Assembly: GCA_963965975.1 (NCBI GenBank)
Contig: OZ014411.1
Span: 27,762,249 to 27,826,248 of the forward strand
DNA length: 64,000 bases
Origin: Xestospongia bergquistia
Taxonomy: Eukaryota > Porifera > Demospongiae > Haplosclerida > Petrosiidae
Direction of reading: 5' to 3'
Both the position numbers and the translations under genes were made by a program. Within the stretch, counting starts at the first letter, position 1, and each line of letters begins with the position of its first letter. The notes under the pieces were generated by a model. It was not told the DNA's origin and did not search any database. It was given only the letters and a program-made list of their open reading frames with translations. Below are positions 1-14,200 of the stretch, in pieces.

Positions 1-96
1 TAAATCAAACAGTTATATTTAAAAATTAAACAGTATCTATAATGCTAACATATTAAAAAATTCTGATAAAGGCAGCAACCAAATTCAAGGCAATCG

Positions 97-790
97 GTCT
101 TTAAAAATATTCAGGAATTGTGTTAACTTTCATAGTAGCCACTTTATCATTGAATGGAAGGCAATGATTATACTGTGTAAAATGACGGCCATTAATAGCA
201 ATCTCATAATTAACATGGCAGCTGATAAATAATGGCTACTTTCATTAGGAACAAAAGGTAGTTCTCCAGTCATATGTCTTTCCTCAGTGCCCCAACAACC
301 TCCAACACAACTGTTGCATGCCAGTTTTGATCAAAGCGTGGATAAAATGGAGGGCAATGTTACCATCTTGGTTGTTAATGTTAATAACCATTCCTGAACC
401 ATCGTTTAGAGCTTTTCCATAAATGTATACCACTTTAACTGGTTACAAATCCTTCAATTCCTACAAAAAAAACAAGAAAGATAATTAATACAATGAATGT
501 GATTAGTAAAGTACAGGGTGGTGTGGTGATATTGCACTCTCTGTACAATATATGGCACAAATCATCTCTCTCATTGATGACATGTAAATAGATAGCTTCA
601 GGAGACACATTTGGGTTTCATTTTTTACGTAGGTAGGTAAGGAGTGCAGACACAGATATACAAGTGCAAACAAAATACTCACTCATCCATTCATCTGATG
701 AAATTTGAGTAGCTAATATAACTTACCGAGGGCTTTTAAAGAGAAAGTCTGCAAACAAGAAGTCTGAAGCTGTGAGCCAGGAAACTTGCG
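97..790 (-). pseudogene. Dead galectin copy with lost start codon and splice donor
   Basis: On the minus strand this aligns base for base with the clean galectin at 5384-6054, including the 5' leader (about 720-790), the tiny first exon (about 677-715) and the main exon (about 97-470). It is broken several times. The start codon ATGGCT of the clean copy reads ATTAGCT, the donor GGGTGAGT reads GGATGAGT, an in-frame stop falls near the start of exon 2, and single-base losses shift the frame at the HFNPR carbohydrate-binding motif and again after the W-G-x-E-E-R block. The end of the coding region still reads as galectin (NGRHFTQYNH-type residues) in a different frame. A dispersed repeat begins at 801, about 10 bp beyond the conserved leader. 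I infer a relic with no galectin product. Confidence 0.85.
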
Positions 791-800
791 GGACTGCACA

Positions 801-1585
801 ATATTGATAATATACATAATTTATGATACAAGTGGAACTTCTGATTTGATTTAAGTAATTTATAATGGTTAAGATATTATATTAATATATCTGTCATATA
901 CCTCATATTATAAGTAATCTTACAGCAATACTATTAAAAGGTTATATTAAAAGGTTATTTTATCAGTGATAATATATAGGACTAAATTAAGAATTCCTGT
1001 TACCTTCCGTAATTCACATTTTGTGTAATATCCTCTATTTGAAGGTGTACTGAAATCAGACTAATATTCTTTAATATTAACCCCTAGTTTTTATATATGT
1101 CTCTCCTAGGAGCACATACTTAATTCAATGATAGTTGTTGTAGACATTAAAGTCATCAATTTCAAGGATATAGTATTATCAATAATTTCAAATGCACATC
1201 TACAGTGCACTGATATTCTTCATCTTTATTATGTACATATGAGTCACTCATGTTCGTAATAAGTGGGAGTCTATTGTTTCCTACTTCCTTCTAACCTAAA
1301 GTTATTTTTTTATAATGAAAGTTTATTGCCATCAATATTGACACTTCTTTGCATGGCTTTACTAAATGAAATGACACATAATTATGTAGGTTTCATTGTT
1401 TCCCATTTCCTTCTGACCTGAAGTTATTTTATAATGAAAGTATATTGATATCAATACTGACACTTCCTTGTATGGCTTGCCTTGAACTTCATAATGAATT
1501 GACACATAATTTTGTAGGTTTCGTGGTTTCACTATAACTTTAAAATTTATGTATTTTTATTGTCTACTACTGAATAGCTCAGATA
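801..1585. repeat. Dispersed repeat, copy 1 (pairs with 11686-12351)
   Basis: About 670 bp of this block match 11686-12351 at well over 90 percent by eye, starting at ATATTGATAATATAC and ending at TAGCTCAGATA. Copy 1 is longer because a segment of about 130 bp (near 1266-1395) is repeated in tandem at about 1396-1525, both beginning near a TTTCCTACTTCC-like string and containing GACACTTC and GACACATAAT. I find no open reading frame and no clear terminal inverted repeats, so it is probably a non-autonomous or decayed mobile element. Confidence 0.8.
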
Positions 1586-1899
1586 TAATTAATTATACTG
1601 ATGTAATTTAAAGTCCAGGTAAATGTTTCAAAGAGAGTTTGTATCCTCTTCCTTTTCTCTAGTTTTTCTTCTTAGTGGCAGTGTAGTTAAACTCCCGAAA
1701 GTAGCCATCTTCGTTTATGTTGTACCTTCTTCCTTCTTCATCACATTTACTAGTTTTATATATGTTGGAGAGTGGCTTTCCACTACTTTTTTCAATCTTG
1801 AATGTCACCCTTCAAGGTGATTGTTAGTGGTTAGACCTGCATAAATCAAAATAACTTGATTGTTGTATGGTAAATTCTACATTTAATCAAGTTTCATTG

Positions 1900-2262
1900 A
1901 AGTATTGAATTAGCTGGTGTAGTTACATCTGGAGCCTCTTGATAAACATCAAACTAAACTGTACATACAAATGTTTGTGGACAAAATACCAATGATACCA
2001 TTTTTTGAACAGATGTCTTGAACTCTTGATTGATAGACTTGTATTCATCAGCTGAACCAAATGCTTTTTTCCAGATGGCTTGCATAAAGTGGTAATAAGA
2101 GTCTCAATGAGTAAAGATTAAGTGCACTAGCTTGAGCAATACCTAGCCCAAAATCACATAGCATGGTTTCTGGATCAAGTGTCAGACCATCATTGTATCT
2201 TTGTATAAATTTACCTTCATAATGAAGGGGTTTTCCATCTCATATGTTTTGACAAATTCAGA
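1900..2262 (-). pseudogene. MULE-type transposase fragment (decayed)
   Basis: Reading the minus strand, short stretches resemble the core of Mutator-like (MULE) transposases: YNDGLTLDPETMLCDFG followed by IAQA, then, after a frameshift, HFMQAIWKKAFGSADEYKS and INQEFKTSVQKMVSL. In that family a D-F/D-x-E motif is followed by a C/H-x-x-H-F..Q..W-[KR]-K block, which fits the order seen. Stops and at least one frameshift separate the pieces, so no product is possible. The family call rests on recall of motifs only. Confidence 0.45.
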
Positions 2263-2545
2263 CATGTTAACTTATAAATATGCACGTATAGCTGTGCTTG
2301 AAAGTTTTACACTTGTGAAGCTATGACGATTTTGATAAGTTAAAGTTAATTGCTCAAAAAAGTTATACTATGTCCAAGTTGAGAAGAGCCCTTCATTAAA
2401 AAAAGGTGTTTTATGCATGGTGTAAGGTGAGGTATTTCCTCTCCTATTAAATACAATTAGCACTGAAGTACATTTTAAGTTTATTCATTATTTGTTCACG
2501 TGTATATTATACGAACACACCACGTTTTTCCTCGTGTTCGTGAAG

Positions 2546-2760
2546 ATGCCTAGGAGAAATAGACTAAGGTTACTTACAAAGGAGGTTATTATGAGTGTCT
2601 ATGACTATTCAAAGAACTCAACAGGTGTAAACAGACTCAAGATCTCTGAAACAACGCCTGTTAGTTGATGATTTTGATCGTGAAGCCATCAGACGGAAAA
2701 TCTACTACATCTATCAGGCATCCTCAGTCTTCCTTCTTTGTTAGAACTTTTTTAAAGAAC
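2546..2760 (+). pseudogene. Possible N-terminal fragment of a DDE-type transposase
   Basis: From ATG at 2546 the frame reads MPRRNRLRLLTKEVIMSVYD and on to a stop near 2668. A neighbouring frame then continues as LVDDFDREAIRRKI-YYIYQ. A basic helix-rich start followed by DDFDR.AIRRKI.. is typical of the DNA-binding part of metazoan transposase-derived proteins, as I remember them. No catalytic core follows. It is a broken scrap in the space between galectin copies. Confidence 0.35.
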
Positions 2761-3138
2761 CTTGGTGACTTTATAGCTGCCTTAAATCGCAAAAGACAAT
2801 ACCTGGTTATTATTTTAATAATAATTATTGTTAAAGGTCTTTGATGAAGTTAAGTGTGATGAATTTAATTATATTGTTCAAAGGAGTGGGATTGATAAAA
2901 AAATAGAGTTGATTATGTGACAGTTGATCTCGTGGGATTAACCCAAGGAGATTGGATGTCGTGTTCACATGGAGCGATCTGATTAGCCAAACTATACTTT
3001 AATATATGCCTCATATTAAAATAACTTCCGCTCGCTATAAAAAGTCATGTCGTTCTTGTAGTCCTGCATATCTTCTGGCTCACAGCTTCAGATTTCTTGT
3101 TTGCAGACTGTCTCTTTAAAAGCCCCCGATAAGTTACA

Positions 3139-3777
3139 ATGGCTGTTCAAATGTCACAAGGACAAAGCAGGGTGAGTGAGCATTTTGTTTGCGCGTGTAT
3201 ATCCGCGTATGCAACCACTTACTTACCTACGTAAAAGATGAAACCCAAATAGACCTCCTGAAGCTATCTACTTACATGTCATCAACGAGAGAGAAGATTT
3301 GTGCCAAATATTGTATTAATATATCACTTGCACCACCCTGCACTTTACTAATCACATTTCTTCATTGTATGTATTAATTATCTTTCTTATTTTTAGTCAT
3401 TAAGTGAATTTATACCAGGTAGAGTAGTATACATTAGTGGAACAACTCCAAATGATGGGTCAGAAATGGTTATTAACATTATCAACCATGATGACATTAC
3501 CAACCAAGATAACATTGCCCTCCAATTTGCTACACGTTTTAATCAAAACTCTATTGTATGCAACAGTTGTATTGGAGGTGTGTGGGGCAAAGAGGAAAGA
3601 CATGGAATACCTTTTGGATCTAATCAAAGTTTCTCTATAGCCATTATTTATCAGCTGCCATGCTATGAGATTGCTGTTAATGGCCAACATTTTACACAGT
3701 ATTATCATCGCCTTCCATTCAAAAATAATGTGACTATTGAAGTTACTCCAAGTTATGAAATAGTTAACTATTGTTGA
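3139..3777 (+). CDS. Divergent galectin (two exons, 137 residues)
   Basis: Exon 1 is 3139-3171 (ATG, 11 codons) with donor GTGAGT. Exon 2 is 3397-3777 after TTTTTAG, in phase 0, 126 codons plus TGA. The product is a single beta-sandwich galectin domain without signal peptide, as in cytosolic or unconventionally secreted animal galectins that bind beta-galactosides. The block NSCIGGVWGKEERHGIPF carries the conserved Trp and Glu-Glu-Arg of the sugar site. Where the neighbour at 5384 has HFNPRF this protein has QFATRF, so the His and Asn that contact galactose are replaced while the Arg stays. Altered or lost lactose binding is therefore likely. Start chosen because exon 1, its 5' leader and donor match the 5384-6054 gene. 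Confidence 0.85.
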
Positions 3778-4283
3778 AGACTGACTGCCTTGAATTTTCT
3801 AGCTGCCTTTATTAGATCTTTTTTAATAGTTTGGCTTTACAGATAACTATTAGATAACTTTGATTTATCAAAAAATTTTATAATTACCTAATCATGAGGG
3901 AGGAGCTATGATTGTTTGACAACATAAAGCTTCTTTTTTTATGACCACATGACTTTGACAGATTCATATGCTATCTAATGGATTAGAGCTACATGATACA
4001 TGTTACTGTATGATGCCAAATAACCAATGGGAGTAACTACATGTAAGAGTCAATAGGAAGCTGTACTTATTGTTATTCACATGATTAATAAATATTCATT
4101 AGCTAGTAATAAATAGCTTATTAGACACACAGAGAAGGTTGCCAATCCAGTAAATCATCTTAAACAGTTGTTGCTGTATATAATTAGTTTGGTTCTAATT
4201 TTTCTATGTAATGTCACCATTTATAATCACTTTCTTTATGTTTATCTACATACAGTGACAGCTGATGTACAAACCGAATAGTA

Positions 4284-4503
4284 CACTATAAAAATTAATA
4301 TGTCATTTTAACAACTAATTTGTAGCTTACATGGAAAGATTACTATGTAATGTAGAATTTATGTGAATTACTCATTGTATAATTTGTTAGTATGTACAAG
4401 TTAAAAACATATTACATAGTGAGCAATTCACATGAATTCCATAGTAATCTATCCATGTAAACTACAAATTAGTTGTTAAAATGACATATTAATTTTTAGA
4501 GTG
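4284..4503. mobile_element. Foldback MITE, 220 bp, TA target duplication
   Basis: The two ends are inverted copies of about 100 bp, differing at only a few positions: CACTATAAAAATTAATATG at the left and the complement of CATATTAATTTTTAGAGTG at the right. The element is flanked by TA on both sides (4282-4283 and 4504-4505), the target duplication of Tc1/mariner transposases. It has no coding capacity, so it is a non-autonomous MITE of that superfamily by inference. Confidence 0.75.
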
Positions 4504-4538
4504 TAGTATGTATTTTACAACAAATGTATCAATTAACT

Positions 4539-4738
4539 NNNNNNNNNNNNNNNNNNNNNNNNNNNNNNNNNNNNNNNNNNNNNNNNNNNNNNNNNNNNNN
4601 NNNNNNNNNNNNNNNNNNNNNNNNNNNNNNNNNNNNNNNNNNNNNNNNNNNNNNNNNNNNNNNNNNNNNNNNNNNNNNNNNNNNNNNNNNNNNNNNNNNN
4701 NNNNNNNNNNNNNNNNNNNNNNNNNNNNNNNNNNNNNN
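4539..4738. other. Assembly gap (200 N)
   Basis: A run of exactly 200 N, probably a gap of estimated or arbitrary size. It follows the foldback element and lies at the centre of an inverted duplication, where assemblers often fail. Confidence 0.99.
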
Positions 4739-5383
4739 GGTCAGTTTGAAGTTTATTAACGAAGTATCTAACATCCAGGCTTACTTATGAACCTGCCTGC
4801 TATCACACTTAATAAATCTGAATTTATAAATAAATCTGTAAATGTATGAAGTAGAAAGTACAGAAAGTAGAAGAAAGTACAGAAACCACAAGAACAGGCT
4901 GAAAACTATTAAGGAAAACACAAACCAAGAGATTATACACTATAAGAACTTCTTAGGGCGTACAACCATTTGGTATCTTTGTAATTACTGTTATCTAAAT
5001 CATTTTAGTTTTTAGATGAAGTTGGACAATTGTACATTTTGTTAGACGAAATGGGATTAGACTAAATGGCTATAAACCATTTATTCTGCCATATTCCTGT
5101 CACTTTGATATAAAGATATTTCCATTGTTTATGTGGCCTCATATTTATGAATCCCTTAATACCATTAAATGACATTTGGATCTGTAATTCATCTGCTCTG
5201 ATGATGCAGAGATCTTAGCACCTCATATTATCAACATTGTCAAACAATCACAGCTCCTCCCCCATGATTAGTGATTACAATTTTTTAAAACTATAATATA
5301 CAAAATCAAATGGTTATCTATAATGCTAAAATGTTCAAACAACTTCTAATAAAGTAAGTCAGCAAAATGAAGGCGGTTGGTCT

Positions 5384-6054
5384 TCAATGATATTCCATAC
5401 TCTGTGGAGCTGGTTTAGCCTCAAGAGTCACAGTATTGTTGTATGCAACACGGTGATTATACTGTGTAAAATGACGGCCATTAATAGCAATCTCGTAGCC
5501 TTGTTGCTGACAAGTAATGGCTGCTACGTAAGGTTGATTAGGTGCAAAAGGTAGTCCTCCATGTCTTTCCTCAGCGCCCCATGCACCTCCAATACAACTG
5601 TTGCGAACAATACAGTTTTGATCAAAGCGTGGATTAAAATGGAGGGCAATGGTACCATCTTGGTTGAAGATGTTAATAACCATTCCTGACCCACCACTTG
5701 CAGTTATTCCATGAATGTATGCCACTTTGCCTGGTTGAAATCCATTCAATTGCTAAAAAAGGACAAGAAAGATAATTAATAATTATAATGAATATGATTA
5801 TAGTGAAGTACGGGGTGGTACGCAGTCTTGGTACAATAAATGGCACAATTCCCTTTCTCGTTGATGATATTACAGTCTTGGTACAATATATGGCATGCAT
5901 TCCCTCTTTTGCTGATGACATATAAGCAGATAGCTTCAGGAGGGGTATCTGGGTTGCATCTTTTACGTTGATATGTACGGGGTGCAGACGCGGGTGTACA
6001 TGCGCAAACAAAATACTCACTCACCCATCGTTCATGTGAAAGTGGAACAGCCAT
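5384..6054 (-). CDS. Galectin with canonical sugar-binding motifs (two exons, 132 residues)
   Basis: Exon 1 runs 6054-6025 on the minus strand (MAVPLSHERW, donor GTGAGT). Exon 2 runs 5752-5384 after TTTTTTAG, phase 0, ending TGA. The product is one galectin carbohydrate-recognition domain. Signature residues in order: HFNPRF at about residues 48-53, VRNS about 60, WGAEER about 68-73. These match the family pattern H-x-N-x-R, V-x-N, W-x-x-E-x-R that binds beta-galactosides. No signal peptide or membrane span is present, so it is cytosolic or leaderless-secreted as known for the family. The 5' leader is shared with the copies at 97-790 and 3139-3777. Sponge galectins are known haemagglutinins; a role in cell adhesion or defence here is inference. 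Confidence 0.93.
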
Positions 6055-6429
6055 TGTGACTTATCGGCGGCTTTAAAGAGAGAGTCTGCAAAAAAACTGA
6101 ACCTGTGAACCGGAAAGGACTCGGGACTACAGGGCCAAAGTGCGCAACCTGACTTTTATAACAAATAGTCACGTGTCTACAAAACGACAGGAAGTTATTT
6201 AACCACGAGGCATGTATTAGCAAAAATTACGGTTTGACTAATCAGATTACTCCACATAAACATGACATCCCACTGCAATGATATAGCAGTTACTACAGTG
6301 ACCTCGAAGTTAGAAGGACATCCTTGTGTTATAGTTGGCCCCTCCCAACTGTCTGAGCACAGTTCTTACCAACTGTTTAAACATTTATGATAATATAATA
6401 TCAATTAAATATTCAATTTCAAAGTCACC

Positions 6430-6665
6430 AAATCAGTCAAGGTGATTGCCACCATGTATTGTGTAAAATGACAAAAATTAACAGCAATCCCTGCCACTAA
6501 CAAGTAATGGCTGCTAAGTAAGGTTGATTAAGTGCAAAGATAGTCCACCATGTCTTTCCTCAGAACCTTTTTACCTGCAATACAGGTGTTATATATAATA
6601 CAATTGTCAGCAAAGCATGGATCAAAATACCTACCATCTTCGTTGAAGATGTTAATAACTATTCT
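6430..6665 (-). pseudogene. Decayed galectin exon fragment
   Basis: On the minus strand this matches part of exon 2 of the galectin next to it (VINIF, D-G, the NTCIAG and KDM stretches, and HFTQYMV-like residues near the end) but with deletions and frameshifts. The HFNPRF region reads FDPCF and the W-G-x-E-E-R block is lost. No first exon is recognisable. It is a third minus-strand galectin copy, dead. Confidence 0.7.
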
Positions 6666-10198
<3,533 letters not shown>

Positions 10199-10221
10199 GT
10201 GCACTCACCCATTAGTTTGGC

Positions 10222-10269
10222 GTTGCCGCCCCTTCGCTTTGCATCCTCTTTAAGCGAAGGGGCGGCAAC
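10222..10269. other. GC-rich perfect hairpin
   Basis: An 18-base arm GTTGCCGCCCCTTCGCTT (10222-10239) is followed after 12 bases by its exact complement (10252-10269). It is an island of G+C in very A+T-rich DNA and lies in a short CpG-containing stretch (10250-10340). A good donor, GG|GTGAGT, follows on the minus strand at about 10206-10213. It could be a structured 5' leader, a small RNA precursor or the end of a mobile element; I cannot decide. Confidence 0.7.
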
Positions 10270-10465
10270 TCCAGACTACTTTGTGAGAGCCATCCACGTG
10301 TAGTATCACGAGTCTCGCGTAGCTAGCCCCTCCCGTTTTGTTTTTGATACTTTAAGTTAATTGACCTACTGATTTAAAAGACTTTCTAACATAAATAACT
10401 ACTTGTGATTGTTGTCTTAAATGCAAATACTACATAGGAAGGTTGGTGATTAACATTCCCAGTAG

Positions 10466-10466
<1 letters not shown>

Positions 10467-10561
<95 letters not shown>
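10467..10561. repeat. (CT)n(AT)n compound microsatellite
   Basis: About 64 bp of CT repeats pass directly into about 30 bp of AT repeats. Long Glu-Arg or Tyr-Ile frames through it are artefacts. Confidence 0.98.
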
Positions 10562-10564
<3 letters not shown>

Positions 10565-10790
10565 TTATTAAAGATGACATATGCTAGATGCGTGACAAGG
10601 ATGAAGGATGTATAGGCTTTACAAAGCATCATAACATAAGAGTAATTTACACCTTATACTTGTATCCTCCATATCCTAGCATTATTAACAGTAGGTAGTA
10701 ACACCAGGAAAAGAAAAACTATTTCTGTGTTATTATGTCAGAAGATATTGCTCTTAAAAGTATATAGAAACAAGAAGCTACATCAAGACT

Positions 10791-10991
10791 ATGCCTCTTT
10801 CATCAGTTGTTGATACTGTCACTAGAACAGTGTACAATATTATGTTGAATGCAATAGCTCTGTTTTTAGCAATAACTATACAAGGGTTGATATGGGCATT
10901 CATTTTGATAGCAGCTTCTCAAATTTTTCCAGTACTACAATACATGCTACAGGTCATGAACACGATCAAATCATTTCTACTTGGACACTGA
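10791..10991 (+). CDS. Possible small single-span membrane protein (66 residues)
   Basis: From ATG at 10791 the frame encodes an amphipathic start (MPLSSVVDTVTRTVYNIML) and then a strongly hydrophobic stretch at about residues 20-50 (AIALFLAITIQGLIWAFILI), ending FLLGH and TGA. Residue composition is not that of shadow or microsatellite frames. An AATAAA signal lies about 120 bp downstream (near 11110). I do not recognise the family. It may be a short gene of its own, the last exon of a longer one, or chance. No homologue lies in the window. Confidence 0.35.
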   Translation: MPLSSVVDTVTRTVYNIMLNAIALFLAITIQGLIWAFILIAASQIFPVLQYMLQVMNTIKSFLLGH

Positions 10992-11246
10992 AGTTAAAGT
11001 AATATATATATATATATATACTATATTTTGTACTCGTTAGATATCTGTCGTGCAGTGAGCTGACTCATTCAATTTTATCCAAGAATTAATCTCTTAATAA
11101 TGTATCATAAATAAAGTAGACATCCAATTATCTGATTTATTATATACGATTCTATTTTACGATATACCAGTGATAACGCTCGTATGGCTCGCCATACGCT
11201 CGCGTAGAAGCAATTAATATTGGTCACGCCTACTCAAAGCCCTGCC

Positions 11247-14200
11247 ATGGCTACTGAAGAAAAGACCCCAAGCCAAAAGCAACCTTCCTCTTTAAAAAAC
11301 TTTGTAGCTGGAGGCGTAGGAGGAATATGTGTAGTGCTAGTGGGCCATCCTTTAGACACTATTAAGGTGTGATATTTTATTCAACATAATATAAGTTATA
11401 GTAGTAAACATAATACTTGATCTGTGATATAATAATGTAGAAGGAATGACAAAGGGGAAGATTCTTGCATAAAGCGTTTTTCAAAAATTTGTAACAGTTT
11501 ATACTCTTGTATTTAAAACCAATTAACTTGAAATCTTTGCAGTCACCATCATCTGTTCATATCAAGCTATAATAATATGTGGGTGTGGTTTAAGATTCTG
11601 GTTACGCCCATTGTGTTCCCTTAATCTACCATTCATTAATGAAATGCTATTTTGTTATATTTCTTAATTATAATCTTAATTATGTATATTGATAATATAC
11701 ATAATTTATAATACAAGTGAACTTCTGATTTGATTTAAGTAATTTATAATGTTTAAGATATTATATTACTGTATCTGTCATATACCTCATATTATAAGTA
11801 ATCTTACAGCAATACTATTAAAAGGTTATATTAAAAGGTTATTTTATCAGTGATAATATGTAGGACTAAATTAAGAATTCCTGTTACATTCCATAAATCA
11901 CATTTTGTGTAATATCCTCTATTTGAAGGTGTACTGAAATCAGACTCTGATATTCTTTAATATTAACCCCTAGTTTTTATATATGTCTCTCTTAGGAGCA
12001 CATACTTAATTCAATGATAGTTGTTGTAGACATTAAACTCGTCAATTTCAAGGACACAATATTATCAATAATTTCAAATGCACATCTACAGTGCACTGAT
12101 ATTCTTCATCTTTATTATGTACATATGAGTCACTCATATTCGTAATAAGTGGGAGTCTATTGTTTCCTACTTCCTTCTAACCTAAAGTTATTTTTTATAA
12201 TGAAAGTTTATTGTCATCAATATTGATACTTTTTTGCATGGCTTGCCTTGAACTTCATAATGAAATGACACATAATTTTGTAGGTTTCATGGTTTCATTA
12301 TAACTTTAAAATTTATGTATTTTTATTGTCTACTACTGAATAGCTCAGATAGTGTGGCTTCTAGGAGTTAAGATGTCATATTTATTAATGTGTAATTACT
12401 TTAAATATATTAGAATGAATGAGTCTGTGTGTGGCATATGAAATGCTCTATTATGGAAGGTATTTCTCAAAAATATTAATCACTTTTACTGTATCCTTGC
12501 TTCACTGTAGCTGCAATAACTTATAATGATCTATATTGTTGTACATTAGTATATGTAACTCTTATTTTTGTCAATAATGTGTTATACTTTTATTGAAATA
12601 TATTATGTTGATTAGGTACGACTACAGACAATGCCAAAACCTTCTCTAGGAGAACCTCCAATGTTTAAGGGAACATTTGACTGTACTTATAAAACATTTA
12701 AAAATGAGGTAAATAATGTTGTTCTCTTATGTTGACATTAGAGAGAATCTCAATCACATTGTAGTCAAGTACTGGTATGTATCAGAATACTATTTCATAC
12801 AAGTACATGTTTAGATGTGTATATACAATGAAACTTGCCTTAACAACCACTTCATCTAGCGACCATCTTTCTCTAATAACTAGTCTGGATAGCCCCACTA
12901 CCAAAACAATGCTACTTCACCTTGGCTAAAATAGCCACTTGACCTTCAACCACTTAATCCCACCCACAATAGATAGTCTATAATTAAAAATGACCTGGCT
13001 ACATTGACCAATGTAATGATTCTTATTATTGCACTGTATATTGAACCACTTTCACTATAAACTATTATAAAGTAAGTCCTTTAGTCTATCAACAGCCACA
13101 GAATCTATAGACTGGGTCAGCTCTTCATAGGTGTTGTTATAACAACTGTCCAGGCTAGATACCCACTTACATCATATCTACATTATTCATCCCCAGTTAC
13201 CAGCAGAGCTAATAATAATAGTACTGTAATAAAAACCTCTCTAATACAACAGTATGGGCTGTGGTGAGTTTATATAGGACAATGCATCCAAAGACCACCT
13301 CTCTATTAAGATCACTATGATTGGTCCCAAAAGGGATCTCTTTAGAAATGTGTTACTGTATATAATGCACATGTACATGATTAGATATCATATTTACATG
13401 TGTACATATTGTGTACACGTTGATGTTGACTATTTATATATATATATATATATATATTGCACAGGGGTTTAGAGGTCTGTATCGAGGGATGTTAGCACCT
13501 TTAATGGGAGTGACTCCAATGTTTGCTATTAGTTTCTGGGGATATGGTATTGGTAAAAAGATACAACAGACCAGACCTGATGATCCATTAACGTAAGTTA
13601 TACAAAATATAAGATATTACATTTTAAGTCTTGTACAAGTAGTGGTAGTAACATAATTAACACTAATTTAACAGTCATGAGCTTTGTAAGTTGTAAAGAG
13701 AGATTTAAAAAATAATATAATTTTTTAAAATTAACTTTGGAAAAAAGATAAAAATACCAATCTTTTATTTGGATATCCCTGCCATTATTACATTGAATTT
13801 TGAGTATCAGTGACATGTACATTTAAACAACACCTACATTTCATTTCATTTCATGTTATTTGACTTTCATTTAAATACATGTAGAAGTACTTTCATTTTT
13901 ATAATTTGACAATCTTAATTGTCTCACTACCACATTTTAGAACAATGCTTTAATTGTCATAAGATTATTGTTTAAAAGTACATTCATTACCTTCACAAGT
14001 ATTTTTATCATACCATTATAATGCTACTGTTCCAACTACTGTACTATATTGTATGTATACATTAAAATATTGAAATCTTCTTAACATTGTTATTATTCTA
14101 GTGTTCTACAACATTTCTATGCTGGTATGGTAGCTGGAGTAGCTACTACAGCTATCATGGCTCCGGGAGAAAGAATCAAATGTTTAATGCAGGTATATAA

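Larger units (their letters stand above)
3778..5383. other. Centre of an inverted duplication between two galectin genes
   Basis: No gene here. Sequence downstream of the plus-strand galectin (about 3880-3930, containing ATCATGAGGGAGGAGCT and TGATTGTTTGACAA) recurs in inverted form at about 5230-5270, downstream of the minus-strand galectin. The two genes are thus arms of a large inverted repeat. The middle holds a foldback element (4284-4503) and an assembly gap (4539-4738). Confidence 0.7.

Noticed and set aside
1623-1820. 65-codon plus-strand hydrophobic frame
   Set aside because: Lies in decayed repeat DNA, uses T-rich codons typical of chance frames, and has no supporting signals.
4508-4790. 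Frames across 4508-4790
   Set aside because: They consist mostly of unknown residues from the 200-N gap.
10386-10632. Minus-strand frames rich in Glu-Arg and Ile-Tyr
   Set aside because: They are translations of the (CT)n(AT)n microsatellite.
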